Positions 44,381 through 54,204 of a DNA stretch of 64,000 bases are shown here, one piece after another; positions within the stretch are counted from its first letter, which is position 1; each line of letters begins with the position of its first letter. Position numbers and translations under genes: made by a program. The notes below the pieces were generated by a model. It saw only the letters and a list, made by a program, of their open reading frames with translations, was not told the DNA's origin and searched no databases. The stretch covers positions 1 to 64,000 of the forward strand of contig NZ_BAAACY010000022.1 in NCBI RefSeq assembly GCF_039521925.1, written 5' to 3'. The stretch comes from Virgibacillus salarius (GTDB lineage Bacteria; Bacillota; Bacilli; Bacillales; Amphibacillaceae).

Positions 44381-44587
44381 ATAAAGTGAAACTTCCATCC
44401 GTTTTTACTAAAACAAATGCGTACAAAGGCTTCATTCGCCACGTCCTGTGGCAACGCCTTTGTGACCTACTTCCATGTAGGCCCGAACCAATCGGACATT
44501 TACTGGCAGTTGAGCCCCACTTATCCTATATTAGCTTCACCTTATTACTTAAAGTGGGAGCTTACTGCCAGTTATATGCGGGATAAA
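44381..44587 (+). repeat. R1 repeat, long variant with an inserted hairpin
   Basis: Shares the R1 ends and ACTGGCAGT/ACTGCCAGT pair, but the first hairpin is replaced by ACAAAGGC..GCCAC..GTGGC..GCCTTTGT. The same variant occurs at 51719-51922. Confidence 0.88.
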
Positions 44588-44830
44588 TTACCACGTATTA
44601 TTTTTATTTTAAACGATCTTACTTTGTATTCCTACCCATTATTTCCGTAAAGCAACTATCGTCCATATCCCTTTCTAACGGTGATATACTCTCCTTTAGC
44701 ACATAATCAAAAAAGTTTTTATTTAGAAAAAATTAATGAATAAGCTATAATAATAAGAACACTAATTAGAAACAACCATATTTCGACATTAGCTTTGGTT
44801 ATCTTGTTAAATAGGAGATGAAAATTCGAG
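44588..44830. other. AT-rich region upstream of pepT
   Basis: No gene. AT-rich sequence holding the presumed pepT promoter; no boxes could be fixed with confidence. Confidence 0.4.
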
Positions 44831-46060
44831 ATGAAGGAAGAGTTAATACAACGTTTTACAACCTATGTAAAAATGGATACACAATCTAAAGCGGGGACGG
44901 GTCAAACACCTTCTACTCAAGGACAGTTGGTACTTGCAAAACAATTAGTCGAAGAGCTTAGACAGATCGGAATGGTTGACGTAATGGTTGATGATTTCGG
45001 ATATGTAATGGCTACATTACCAGCAAACACTGATAAAGATATTCCTACGATTGGCTTCCTAGCACATATAGATACTGCTACTGACTTCACTGGAAAAAAT
45101 GTGAACCCACAAGTAATTGAATCCTTTGATGGTAAAGACATTTTATTAAATCCAGAACTAGATATTGTATTATCTGCAAAAGATTTCCCTGAGCTTCCTA
45201 ACTACAAGGGACATACTATCATTACGACAGACGGTACTACGTTATTAGGTGCTGATAATAAAGCAGGAATTGCAGAAATTATGACTGCGATGGATTATCT
45301 GATTCAACATCCTGAAATCAAACACGGTAGAATCCGTGTAGGGTTTACTCCTGATGAAGAGATTGGCAAGGGACCAGAAAAATTCGATGTTGAACGATTT
45401 GACGCAACCTATGCCTATACGATAGATGGTGGTCCTTTAGGCGAATTACAATATGAAAGCTTTCATGCTGCTGAAGCACGAATTACCTTCAAAGGCAATA
45501 GTGTTCATCCAGGAACAGCTAAAGATAAAATGAAAAACGCCGGAAAAATGGCCGCTGAATTTATAAGTAAGTTCCCAGAGGCAGAGGCACCTGAACACAC
45601 CGAAAACTATGAAGGCTTCTTTCATCTCATTGCAGTCAATGGTGATGTTGAAGCAGCAGAAGTAACTTATATTATACGAGATTTTGATAAAGAAAAATTT
45701 CAACAAAGAAAAGATATGGTCAGAACGTTCACGAAGGAAATGAAGAAAAAATATGGTCAAGCATGCATTACTATAGAGATGGAAGACCAATATTATAATA
45801 TGCGAGAAAAAATTGAACCTGTCAAAGAGATTGTTGATATTGCCTACCAGGCAATGGAAAACCTTAACATTAAACCAATTGTGGAACCAATCCGTGGAGG
45901 TACCGATGGATCTCAGCTATCCTACATGGGTTTACCTACACCAAATATCTTTACTGGAGGAGAGAATTTCCATGGGAAATTTGAATATGTTTCAGTGGAT
46001 AATATGGTTCAATCAACAAAAACGATTATTGAAATCTGTAAACTTTTCGAACAACGTTAA
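44831..46060 (+). CDS. pepT: peptidase T (tripeptidase)
   Basis: M20B aminopeptidase removing N-terminal residues from tripeptides, 409 residues, dinuclear zinc. AHIDTATDF, TLLGADNKAGIAEIMTA, TPDEEIGKGPEKFD, YTIDGGPLGELQYESFHAAEA and PIRGGTDGSQLSYMGLPTPNIFTGGENFHGKFE are all standard PepT stretches. AGGAGA precedes ATG by about 12 bases. Confidence 0.95.
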   Translation: MKEELIQRFTTYVKMDTQSKAGTGQTPSTQGQLVLAKQLVEELRQIGMVDVMVDDFGYVMATLPANTDKDIPTIGFLAHIDTATDFTGKNVNPQVIESFDGKDILLNPELDIVLSAKDFPELPNYKGHTIITTDGTTLLGADNKAGIAEIMTAMDYLIQHPEIKHGRIRVGFTPDEEIGKGPEKFDVERFDATYAYTIDGGPLGELQYESFHAAEARITFKGNSVHPGTAKDKMKNAGKMAAEFISKFPEAEAPEHTENYEGFFHLIAVNGDVEAAEVTYIIRDFDKEKFQQRKDMVRTFTKEMKKKYGQACITIEMEDQYYNMREKIEPVKEIVDIAYQAMENLNIKPIVEPIRGGTDGSQLSYMGLPTPNIFTGGENFHGKFEYVSVDNMVQSTKTIIEICKLFEQR

Positions 46061-46074
46061 ACGATAGCGATAAT

Positions 46075-46109
46075 TAGCCAGGTCCATTACATGGTAACTG
46101 GCTTTTTTT
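46075..46109 (+). terminator. terminator of pepT
   Basis: AGCCAG..CCAT..ATGG..CTGGCT followed by TTTTTTT; R3 begins at the very next base. Confidence 0.88.
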
Positions 46110-46197
46110 ATAGTCTAGGAAATTATAAAATTAGCCCATGCTTCCTTTATCTCCGTTGACAGTCGCTACGTTTCTAATCGGGTGCTTACGCTTTTGG
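46110..46197 (+). repeat. R3 repeat, short form, abutting the pepT terminator
   Basis: ATAGTCTAGGAAATTATAA to GCTTACGCTTTTG with the middle deleted. Its far end supplies the stop codon of the convergent MFS gene. Confidence 0.87.
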
Positions 46198-47376
46198 TCT
46201 TGATATTTTCAATAGAAATCCCGCACCTAATGCAATAAGTAAGCAGCACGACAGTATAAGGAATGTAAGTATATATCCGCCTATCTCTAATAACTTTAGT
46301 GAAATGATGGGACCTAGCGAAGCACCTACAAATAGGATAAAAGCATACATCGAAGAAGCAGCTGCACGTTCCTTCCCACCAAGGTTCCCGATAATCATCA
46401 TAATTATAGGGAAGGTAAAAGATATTCCAGCAACATACCAGATACTTGTTAATATAGTTACTATCAAATGGTTACTAAGAGACAACAACAGTAATCCCGA
46501 GCTGGCCATTGCTAAGCTACAGCGTAACATAGCTAGTTCCCCAATAATTTTTACAGCCTTAACAGCAAATGGAGAGCATAGCATACCAATCACACCAAGT
46601 ACCCGCACATAAAATACCTCCTGAGTAGTGAGATGATAAGGAGAGGACCGTAAATAGTCTCCTAATACGGTATACATACCCAGAAATGTTAGTAGCAGCA
46701 TAATTGTTATCAAGTAACAATATAATAATTGCTTCCGCCTAAAAATACGTGATAGCTGCTTGATATATTTCTTCATCATACCGTCTTTTTTGGATGGAGA
46801 CGTTGCAGGCAGTAACCAAGCTACCAGTATTGCACTTAGACCATAAATACAAGCAAAAAAATAGAATACAGCATGCCAATCAAGCGTTTGATTAATAACA
46901 TCAGATAACGATTGTCCAATAATTCCAGCTAGTACATATCCAAAACTAATATAACCAATAACCATTATCCGTTTGCTTGGTGGAAAAACTTCAAAGACAT
47001 AAGAAAGTGCTGTTGGCGCAAACGTAGCTGCAAAGAATCCCTGTAAAGCTCTAAGAACTAAGAGTGTTTGAAAATTATCGCTATAACCAATCGATACTGT
47101 ACATATTGTAAGCATAACTAAACCAAAGACAATCATTTGTTTTTCACCAATTCGATTCGTAAAAGGTGTAAAAAACAAGAAGCCGATTGCATAAAACATA
47201 GAAAAACTACTACTTATCCACGCTGCCTCACTTAATAAAATATGAAAATACATGGAAAATGTATGCGATAGTGGGGTACTGACATACACACTAGAAACGA
47301 CGATCAGTGCACACCAAAATAAGATCATGGTATATAAATAATATCTTGTTGCTGCTGAAACAAGTAGATCTTTCAT
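46186..47376 (-). CDS. MFS transporter
   Basis: 396 residues, about 12 membrane segments, drug-resistance-like major facilitator with the loop 2-3 motif NRIGEKQMIVFGLVM. Resembles YybF/YnfM-type exporters; substrate unknown. The last codons (RPKA and TAA) lie inside the R3 element, so the C-terminus may have been changed by that insertion. Confidence 0.85.
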   Translation of the reverse strand: MKDLLVSAATRYYLYTMILFWCALIVVSSVYVSTPLSHTFSMYFHILLSEAAWISSSFSMFYAIGFLFFTPFTNRIGEKQMIVFGLVMLTICTVSIGYSDNFQTLLVLRALQGFFAATFAPTALSYVFEVFPPSKRIMVIGYISFGYVLAGIIGQSLSDVINQTLDWHAVFYFFACIYGLSAILVAWLLPATSPSKKDGMMKKYIKQLSRIFRRKQLLYCYLITIMLLLTFLGMYTVLGDYLRSSPYHLTTQEVFYVRVLGVIGMLCSPFAVKAVKIIGELAMLRCSLAMASSGLLLLSLSNHLIVTILTSIWYVAGISFTFPIIMMIIGNLGGKERAAASSMYAFILFVGASLGPIISLKLLEIGGYILTFLILSCCLLIALGAGFLLKISRPKA

Positions 47377-47680
47377 GATAGTACACTCGCTTTCCTCTTC
47401 ACCTCATGTATTTATATGAAAGTCTGTTGTAAATTGTGCCTATCTGCATTCTATGAATATATTATCATTTGTATTGGCGAATTCTTATCATTTATGAGAA
47501 AATATAGGTTAGTTAAATTGCAAAGTTGTACAATATGAAAATGGAATAATTCCTTTCGTACCATCGGTATAAAAAGCGTTATTGTAATTAATCTATAGAC
47601 CATCCTTATGAGACAACCTCAAGGCTATTGCCTTGTTTTAGAACAAGCAGTAAACTATCATGCAGGGAGAGAAAAGCATC
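47377..47680. other. divergent intergenic region
   Basis: AT-rich gap between the MFS gene and the VanY-type gene, presumably holding both promoters; no gene or clear operator seen. Confidence 0.4.
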
Positions 47681-48703
47681 ATGAAACGAAAGACATTTAT
47701 AATTATTAGTGCACTGCTAATTATATCGTTAGTAATTACAGCATGTACTAATGATGACAAAGAGAAATCAAATGAAGAAGATACAGCGACACAGGCTAAG
47801 GAGCAACCGAAGAAATCCGATAGTGGAACTTTACAGGTTCCAAAAACTGAAATGCAAAAGAAAGACAGCGGTGAGTCTGTTAAAGCTTTACAAAAAGTCT
47901 TAAGTGCCATCGGCTATGATATTAAAAATACTGGAAAATTTGATGAATCTACGATATGGGCAATTACAGATATCCAATTACAGCATGAATCATTACCTAT
48001 AACTGGTATTTATTCAGAGGATACAGCTGAAGTTGTTCATTCGCTTCTGCAAGATTCGAAGGAATATGTTCCGGGAGAAGGGTTGCCATTTAAAGCAGAG
48101 CCTGCAGCAACAAAGCATGGTTCAGAAATATTAGCTAATCCTTATGAACAACTGGCATTAGTAAATAAAGAACATGCCCTCCCCGAAGATTATATACCTG
48201 AAGATCTCGTGATTCCGGATGTTCGATTCCCATTTACAGAAGACCTACCCAAGAAGCAGATGCGTGAAATTGCTGCATCTTCTTTAGAGAAGCTATTCCA
48301 CGCCGCTGATAAAGCAGGACTTGATTTATTTGCCCAATCAGGATATCGTTCCTATGATAGACAAGTGTCGATTTTTACAGCAAATGTGAATGAACATGGT
48401 GAAGAAGCTGCTAATAATTTCAGTGCTCGTCCTGGTGAAAGTGAACATCAAACTGGTTTAACAATGGATGTAACAAGTCCTGATGTAAACTATCAATTGA
48501 TCATCGAATTCGGAGAAACAGATGAAGGCAAGTGGCTAAAAGAACATGCTGCTCACTTTGGGTTTATTATTCGTTATCCAGAAGGTAAAGAAGCAATAAC
48601 CCACTACCAATACGAGCCATGGCACATTCGTTATGTAGGCAAAAAAGCAGCCGAAGACATAATGAATAATGACTTAACTTTAGAGGAATATTTATCGAAT
48701 TAA
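47681..48703 (+). CDS. D-alanyl-D-alanine carboxypeptidase lipoprotein (VanY, M15B)
   Basis: 340 residues. Lipoprotein signal ending LVITAC (Cys22), charged linker, a peptidoglycan-binding-type helical domain (GESVKALQKVLSAIGYDIKNTGKFD) and a C-terminal VanY domain: QSGYRSYDRQ, His and Asp ligands in GESEHQTGLTMDV, catalytic Glu and last His in EPWHIRYVG. It trims the terminal D-Ala of stem peptides outside the membrane. AGGGAGAG nine bases before ATG 47681. Confidence 0.9.
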   Translation: MKRKTFIIISALLIISLVITACTNDDKEKSNEEDTATQAKEQPKKSDSGTLQVPKTEMQKKDSGESVKALQKVLSAIGYDIKNTGKFDESTIWAITDIQLQHESLPITGIYSEDTAEVVHSLLQDSKEYVPGEGLPFKAEPAATKHGSEILANPYEQLALVNKEHALPEDYIPEDLVIPDVRFPFTEDLPKKQMREIAASSLEKLFHAADKAGLDLFAQSGYRSYDRQVSIFTANVNEHGEEAANNFSARPGESEHQTGLTMDVTSPDVNYQLIIEFGETDEGKWLKEHAAHFGFIIRYPEGKEAITHYQYEPWHIRYVGKKAAEDIMNNDLTLEEYLSN

Positions 48704-48777
48704 TCAAGGTTGCAGGGGAAGGAAGGACTCCCAAGGAAGGGTTGCACGAAGATTGTAATGAGGAATTAAAGAGAAAA

Positions 48778-49314
48778 TCAGACAATTTCTTTTGTCTGGT
48801 TTTTATTTACATATTCATCTATTTGCATATCTAAAACACGGATACGTTCTAATGCAACGTGGTCCTCTATCACCTTATAGTGATGATTACCACCAATTTC
48901 TTCATCTGCTTCATCAGCCATGTTCACTACTTGCTGTAGTGGTTTTAATTGCAACTCCCCTTTAGGAAGATACGAATCCGTATGAAGTAATATAGCTACA
49001 GCAATCTCTTTTGCTGCTTGGCGATCTTCTCCAATTCGAATTAAAAGCTTATGCGCACGACTTGCACCTTTGATAGCATGAATATCATTTTCTTTATAAA
49101 GCTCATAATCCCATTTCCCCTCACGATACCACGTGTAATGACCAATATCATGTAGTAAAGCCGCTTTTGTTGCGTGATCAGGATTCACATCATGTTTTTT
49201 AGCAAGCATAAATGCATATTCCGCTACGGAAATAGCATGAGCGATACCTGATCGTTTTAAATATCTTTGTGTTACGGGGTGTGTAAATACATCTTCTAAT
49301 GTGACATTTCTCAT
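48778..49314 (-). CDS. HD-domain phosphohydrolase
   Basis: 178 residues. HD motif in AALLHDIGHYTWY with upstream His (GIAHAISVAEYAF) and downstream VNMADEADEE. Fits small metal-dependent phosphohydrolases; nucleotide substrate unknown. ATG 49312-49314 follows AAAGGAG by nine bases. Its stop codon region overlaps the terminator of the convergent VanY gene. Confidence 0.83.
   Translation of the reverse strand: MRNVTLEDVFTHPVTQRYLKRSGIAHAISVAEYAFMLAKKHDVNPDHATKAALLHDIGHYTWYREGKWDYELYKENDIHAIKGASRAHKLLIRIGEDRQAAKEIAVAILLHTDSYLPKGELQLKPLQQVVNMADEADEEIGGNHHYKVIEDHVALERIRVLDMQIDEYVNKNQTKEIV
48779..48805 (+). terminator. terminator of the VanY-type gene
   Basis: CAGACAA..TTGTCTG then GTTTTTATTT, placed within the end of the opposing HD gene. 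Confidence 0.8.
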
Positions 49315-49540
49315 TAGATCATTCTCCTTTCTAAATTTATTTGAATCTATCCCCACCTTTTATAAATAAGCATGCAGGATAAATTTTATTGAATATAGCA
49401 TAAATTACCTACACTTTGCAATAGATATTTCCCTTTTTTTCAATTCTTAAACATATCTTAACACCTGCTTCACCCGGTCTTTACGATTTTCAGCCTTTTT
49501 CATTATTTGCCTATCAAAGCTTGTTAAGCCACCTATACAT
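49315..49540. other. AT-rich region upstream of the HD gene
   Basis: No gene seen; presumed promoter region of the HD gene. Confidence 0.4.
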
Positions 49541-49589
49541 TGAAACTTCAATCAGTGGGGGTCTTGCTTCCTGTTATATGTGGGATAAA
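49541..49589 (+). repeat. R1 repeat, minimal form
   Basis: TGAAACTTCAATCAGTGGGG joined to CCTGTTATATGTGGGATAAA. Confidence 0.8.
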
Positions 49590-49750
49590 ATGAACTGTCG
49601 ACTTAAACCAGTTACAGCAACAGCGTTAGCTCGCACAACGAGCAGGTTTTACTCCTGAGGAAGCTGAAATGTTTCCATAGAAAGCAAATATCCTTTTCTT
49701 CTAGAAGAAAGATTCGTTTCTCTCTCCGAGCTGATGTTGCCATGTTCGAT

Positions 49751-50131
49751 TTAGAATGGTTTTACAATCATCAGGACAATGATTAGTAGAAAAAAGATAT
49801 TTTCGATTCTTTCAAAGAAAAATAACTTTCTCGATAGCTCTTGATACACAGGAGGTATAGCTACACCCACATATGTATCCAGCAATGCTTTAATTGGTTT
49901 AGAGCAAGGAGATAATACAAGCGGTCCAAATGCTAATCCAACTATAAAAAGAACAAGGCTCAACACATACCAGCTTTGCGAAAATAAATATGGCCTAATT
50001 ACTCCCATTATGAGGCCTGTTGTTAACAAAAGCGTACCGCCTATCATCACGAACCGATGCAACATACTTCTAATTTCATAGGCATGGCGTAGCTCTTCCA
50101 TGGTCTTTGCCCTTGAAACAACCGATATCAT
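49751..50131 (-). pseudogene. DUF2269-type membrane protein, 3' fragment split by R2
   Basis: About 125 codons of a hydrophobic protein: SRAKTMEELRHAYEIRSML..FVMIGGTLLLTTGLIMGV, two further membrane segments, and a C-terminal helix. It has no ribosome site at its apparent start, which borders the R2 repeat. Its missing N-terminal 24 codons lie at 50704-50775 beyond R2; joined they give about 149 residues, a normal size for the family. Confidence 0.82.
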
Positions 50132-50703
50132 TAGAAAAACGGAGTAAAATTCGCTCAGTCCTTATCACTAAATGCTCAGATTTACGCTTCCTCTAGTAGC
50201 TATTATGGAATAATAGCTACTGCTTGCTTGACCACCACTCCGGCTGCCCACTTCCCTTTCCGTGGGGTTTGTCCTTCAGCTAACTTTTTTAGCAAAACCC
50301 GCTCAAAAAAGTGGATCTTCAGGTCAAACATTTCCCACAGGAGTTGAAATGGCCGGCCTTCGCTATTATCAGGCTGTACAACGCTAGCATGAAGTAACAC
50401 AGCTGCTTTTATACTCACGGATAACGATTTTCACTTTACCCATTGTAAAAAAAGTCAACCTATTACTTATGACAAGAATTGTTGCACCTTCTCATAGCGG
50501 AGACGAATTACGTAGACTCCTGCGGGATTAGCGCGAGTCGAAAATCCACTTTGCAACGTGTTCTTCTTTGCAAAGTTAGTTGAAGCCGTGCCCGCGGAAA
50601 GCGAAGTAATTAGTCGGAGCATTGCCAATATACATCAAACATTTCAAAATAACTACTTGGCTTAACGCAGTCATTGCACTGATTTTATACTTTCTTAACT
50701 TTT
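50132..50703 (+). repeat. R2 repeat, full length, inserted in a DUF2269-type gene
   Basis: From AGAAAAACGGAG to TTTCTTAACTT, matching 27948-28514. Both flanks are parts of one reading frame. No R3 is attached here. A clear target duplication is not visible; the right flank is a run of T/A bases that may hide one. Confidence 0.9.
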
Positions 50704-50775
50704 AAAAAAACTAGGACCTAAACCTAAAATAGCAGAAAAAACATGAATAAATACAAGAACATCATAAAATGTCAT
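50695..50775 (-). pseudogene. DUF2269-type membrane protein, 5' fragment
   Basis: ATG 50773-50775 with GGAGGAG upstream encodes MTFYDVLVFIHVFSAILGLG plus PSFF, the first membrane helix of the protein, then runs into R2 and stops (KS-stop). It starts 17 bases after the fructosamine-kinase gene, so both belonged to one operon. Confidence 0.82.
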
Positions 50776-50792
50776 GATGCAGCTCCTCCAAA

Positions 50793-51656
50793 TCAACCAA
50801 CGAATTTGTTTAAGATCGTATCTACATGAGGACCATACATTTCTCCAAAAATATTTAAATGAACAAGTAAATAATAAAGTTGATAAATGGCTTTACAATC
50901 CTCATAATAACTACTCACTGGGAATCTTTCCTCGTAAGCTTGGTAAAATGAATTCGAAAACCCGCCGAATAGCTCAGTAAATGCTAATTCAAAATGCCTG
51001 TCCCCAAATAAGAACGAAGGGTCAATTAAGAATGGAGCTCCATTACTTCCTACAATCCAATTCCCTCCCCATAAATCACCGTGTAAATAAGATGGAGTAA
51101 CATGATCGGGAACAAACAAATCTAATTTATCTATTAATTTATTCAACTGTCTTCTTCGTTTACCGGTAATTTGATTTCGCAGTATCCCCAGTTCTAGTTG
51201 GCTATATAAACGGCATTCTCGATAATACGCTTGCCAACTTGTATAAAGGCCATTTACTTGCGAGAGTGTTCCCACATAAGTATTACTAGAGAACCCATGC
51301 TTGTCTCCTTTATGACAATGCATGCTTGCTAATCGTTCACCCAATAGTCTTTCCGTATCCTTATGTTCTTGCCCACTAACCCACTCCAATACTAAGTATG
51401 CTCTCTCTTGTTGATCGGAATAAGCAATTACTTTTGGTACATCAATGGTATTTGTATCCTTTATCAATTGAAGACCCTTGGCTTCCAGCTCAAAAAAACG
51501 GTTTGGGGCATTTGGATGATATTTAATAAAATAGTTGTTTCGATCTGTTTTTACAAAATAGCTCTCATTGATAGACCCACCTGCTACGCGCTTAATCTTA
51601 TAGATAGAACTTTCATCTCCTGCTTGTTTCACTGCCTCTTTCAATAATGGATTCAT
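50793..51656 (-). CDS. fructosamine kinase family protein
   Basis: 287 residues, aminoglycoside-phosphotransferase-like kinase fold. VAGGSINESYFVKT (P-loop strand), YFIKYHPN with the ATP Lys, the catalytic SYLHGDLWGGNW and the metal Asp in PFLIDPSFLFGDRHFELAF. The family phosphorylates ketoamine (fructosamine or ribulosamine) adducts for deglycation. ATG 51654-51656 follows AAAGGGGG. It lies upstream of the broken DUF2269 gene. Confidence 0.88.
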   Translation of the reverse strand: MNPLLKEAVKQAGDESSIYKIKRVAGGSINESYFVKTDRNNYFIKYHPNAPNRFFELEAKGLQLIKDTNTIDVPKVIAYSDQQERAYLVLEWVSGQEHKDTERLLGERLASMHCHKGDKHGFSSNTYVGTLSQVNGLYTSWQAYYRECRLYSQLELGILRNQITGKRRRQLNKLIDKLDLFVPDHVTPSYLHGDLWGGNWIVGSNGAPFLIDPSFLFGDRHFELAFTELFGGFSNSFYQAYEERFPVSSYYEDCKAIYQLYYLLVHLNIFGEMYGPHVDTILNKFVG

Positions 51657-51718
51657 TGTAATCCCCCTTTGCAAAAACGTTGTGTAAAACTAAACATGTG
51701 ATTTATCAAATCTCATGT

Positions 51719-51922
51719 ACAGTGAAGCTTCCATCCGGTTTTTACTGAAACAAATACGTACAAAGGCTTCATTCGCCACGTCCTGTGGCAACGCCTTTGT
51801 GACCTACTTCCATGTAGGCCCGAACCAATCGGACATTTACTGGCAGTTGTTCCACACTTCCCATTTCGGTTTCTCTTTATTGCTTGACCGGGGGCTTACT
51901 GCCAGTCATATGTGGCGATAAA
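51719..51922 (+). repeat. R1 repeat, long variant with inserted hairpin
   Basis: Near twin of 44381-44587, including the ACAAAGGC..GCCTTTGT hairpin and the second ACTGGCAGT/ACTGCCAGT pair. Lies upstream of the kinase gene. Confidence 0.88.
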
Positions 51923-51986
51923 TTTAATAGCCAAAACAAGCTTGAATTACAATAACTAGCCTCTAAAACCTATTTATTCTTTGAAT

Positions 51987-53024
51987 CTATTCATACGTAA
52001 TCTTCATATCACCAGGTTTAATCAAACCCTTCTTTCTTAGGTATTCAGCACTCAGTAGACTGATAAAAGCTGGGGCTATAATATGTAAAACAATGACACT
52101 CCAAACCACATGCATGGAGAAGCCCATGGATTCAAAAGTCATCATCTGACCTACAAAGCCGCTTGTACCCATCCCTGCTCCAGAAGGATTATTCGTTAAT
52201 TCTAACCATACCGTAGCAAATGGTGCGAGTATTGCCCCAGCAATTGTTGGTGGCAACAGGATAATTGGTTTTTTTAAAATATTAGCAACTTGCAGCATCG
52301 ATGTTCCAATTCCTTGAGCTATAACTCCGCCAAAACCGTTATCCCGATAACTAGCAATTGCAAAACCGACCATCTGGGCAGAGCAACCAATCGTTGCCGC
52401 TCCAGCCGCTACACCATCCAAAGATAGCATAATTGCAATCGCCGCTGATGATATGGGCGCCGTTAAGGCAAGTCCCATTAGCACAGCTACTAAGATTCCC
52501 ATAATGAACGGCTGCTGTTCTGTGGACCAGTTTATCATCTCGCCAAATCCTACCATAAATTTATTGATAGCAGGACCAATAAATGTACCAACTGCAAAGC
52601 CAGATATAATTGTTACCAAAGGTGTTATTATAATATCTACACGCGTTTCTTGATATACCATTTTACCAAACTCTGTAGCTATTAGCGCAGTAACATAACT
52701 CCCAGCTGGTCCTCCTAATTCGGCACCAAAGGCACCTGCGAATAATGCTGAGAACAAAACAAGCGGTGGCGCTTTCAATCCATAGGCGATCGCTACCCCT
52801 ATAGCACCTCCCATTACTTTCGTATCCATTGCAAAATTACCCATCTCAATTAGTGCATTTGCCAAATCAGGAGAAGCCAAAATAATAATCTTTTCTCCTG
52901 CTGTTTTTATAATGAGCCCAATAATTAGAGACGAAAACAAACCTAATGCCATATAACTTAACGCTGTTATAAAATACGTTTTTCCAGATAGCGAAACCCC
53001 TTTACGCGTCAGAAAATTTTTCAT
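51987..53024 (-). CDS. PTS transporter subunit IIC family membrane protein
   Basis: 345 residues with about ten hydrophobic segments and many Gly/Ala-rich loops (GGAIGVAIAYGLKAPPLVLFS, LTAPISSAAIAIMLSLDG), fitting the PTS_EIIC_2 family found as stand-alone IIC proteins in Firmicutes. No IIA or IIB domain is nearby, so a sugar PTS role is not established. GGGAGGT precedes ATG. Confidence 0.8.
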   Translation of the reverse strand: MKNFLTRKGVSLSGKTYFITALSYMALGLFSSLIIGLIIKTAGEKIIILASPDLANALIEMGNFAMDTKVMGGAIGVAIAYGLKAPPLVLFSALFAGAFGAELGGPAGSYVTALIATEFGKMVYQETRVDIIITPLVTIISGFAVGTFIGPAINKFMVGFGEMINWSTEQQPFIMGILVAVLMGLALTAPISSAAIAIMLSLDGVAAGAATIGCSAQMVGFAIASYRDNGFGGVIAQGIGTSMLQVANILKKPIILLPPTIAGAILAPFATVWLELTNNPSGAGMGTSGFVGQMMTFESMGFSMHVVWSVIVLHIIAPAFISLLSAEYLRKKGLIKPGDMKITYE

Positions 53025-53213
53025 GCTGACCTCCCATTTTTGTGAATTAATTCACATATTTTCCAATGAACGACAGCTTTGCTGTTTAATTCACTATCTA
53101 TTATTGCGTTAAACGTTTCTCGTATCAAGTAGAAATATTCTAGCAACGAAACAACAGATTAGAAAACAAAGCTAATAGGACTGAGCAAAAATATTTATTC
53201 AAAGAAAAACCAA

Positions 53214-53236
53214 TAGAAATGATAATGATTGTTCAT
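53214..53236. promoter_or_regulatory. weak Fur-like sequence
   Basis: AATGATAATGATTGTTCAT resembles half of a Fur box in the divergent gap between the PTS IIC and nitroreductase genes. Only one half is good; neither gene is an evident iron gene. Confidence 0.25.
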
Positions 53237-53271
53237 GCCTTATTTCGCATTGAAGTATAAAAGATGGCTTC

Positions 53272-53338
53272 ATAAAGTGGAACTTCATTGGTTTCACTTT
53301 TGCTTGGAGTGGAGGTCTCCAGTTATATGCGGGATAAA
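53272..53338 (+). repeat. R1 repeat, intermediate deletion form
   Basis: ATAAAGTGGAACTTCATTGG joined to TTTCACTTTTGCTTGGAGTG and the AGTTATATGCGGGATAAA end, lacking the first hairpin and ACTGGCAGT arm. Confidence 0.82.
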
Positions 53339-53469
53339 CTGATTACTGAACAAAATACTGCAATTTTTGAGCTAATTTGCTTTTCTTCTTTTAATCGGCT
53401 ACAATTTAACTGAAAATAATTATTAATTAACTGAGAATAATGCAACACAACTATAAGGAGATGTAAACC

Positions 53470-54024
53470 ATGGAATTAACTGCAACTAAATCGCAGCTTG
53501 CCAAAGTTATTCGGGAGCGTCGCGCAGTTAAAAAAGGCTATAACCATGAAGAAGTAAAAGAAGAAACGGTATTTGCTTTGCTCCAAGATGCTATCTGGGC
53601 TCCAAACCACGGCATGCGGCAGCCATGGCGCTTTATCTTTGTTGGACAAGATAGGCGGCCTGACTTCGCAAAAAAAGTTGCTTCCACTTATCCTGAAGAA
53701 AAACAACAAAATCGGGAAGATTATTTGAATGAACCAAATGCAATTTTGGTGGTTGTCATGGAAGAAGCAGAAATACAGAAGCAATGGGAAGAGAATTATG
53801 GTGCCGTTGCTTGTATGATCCAGAACTTTTGGTTATTAGCTTGGGAAAAACAGCTCGGCGTCGTTTGGAAAACCAACCCACATATCTATGATCCAGCTGT
53901 TAAGGATATATTAAAACTGAAAGAAAATGAAAAGATCATCGGATTCCTTCATTTAGGTTATTTTGATGAAAAACCAGCTATCAAAGAACGAACACCGATA
54001 GCAGAAAAATTCACCACATACTAA
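53470..54024 (+). CDS. nitroreductase family protein (YfhC-like)
   Basis: 184 residues, FMN-dependent NAD(P)H oxidoreductase. IRERRAVKKGY is the FMN phosphate-binding start, AIWAPNHGMRQPWRFIFV the typical nitroreductase stretch, and IIGFLHLGYFDEKP the end of the fold. AAGGAG nine bases before ATG. Natural substrate unknown. Confidence 0.9.
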   Translation: MELTATKSQLAKVIRERRAVKKGYNHEEVKEETVFALLQDAIWAPNHGMRQPWRFIFVGQDRRPDFAKKVASTYPEEKQQNREDYLNEPNAILVVVMEEAEIQKQWEENYGAVACMIQNFWLLAWEKQLGVVWKTNPHIYDPAVKDILKLKENEKIIGFLHLGYFDEKPAIKERTPIAEKFTTY

Positions 54025-54026
54025 CA

Positions 54027-54060
54027 TAAAAAGGGCAGTCGCAAAAGACAGCCCTTTTTT
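54027..54060 (+). terminator. terminator of the nitroreductase gene
   Basis: AAAGGGC..GTC..GAC..GCCCTTTTTT. Confidence 0.85.
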
Positions 54061-54204
54061 CTATACAGCTTGTTTCACCGACAATGGTTCAGCCTCCCCT
54101 TGTCGTGAGCAATATCCTGCTATTCCAGTGTCTTCATACATTGCTCTCCACAAGAAGTGCCTATATTAAGATATCTTTTTTTGATATCCCCATCTACCAT
54201 CCTA

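Noticed and set aside
49620..49750. Short protein-like stretch near the R1 copy
   Set aside because: A phrase such as GFTPEEAEMFP can be read but the frame is interrupted by stops on both sides within about 20 codons.
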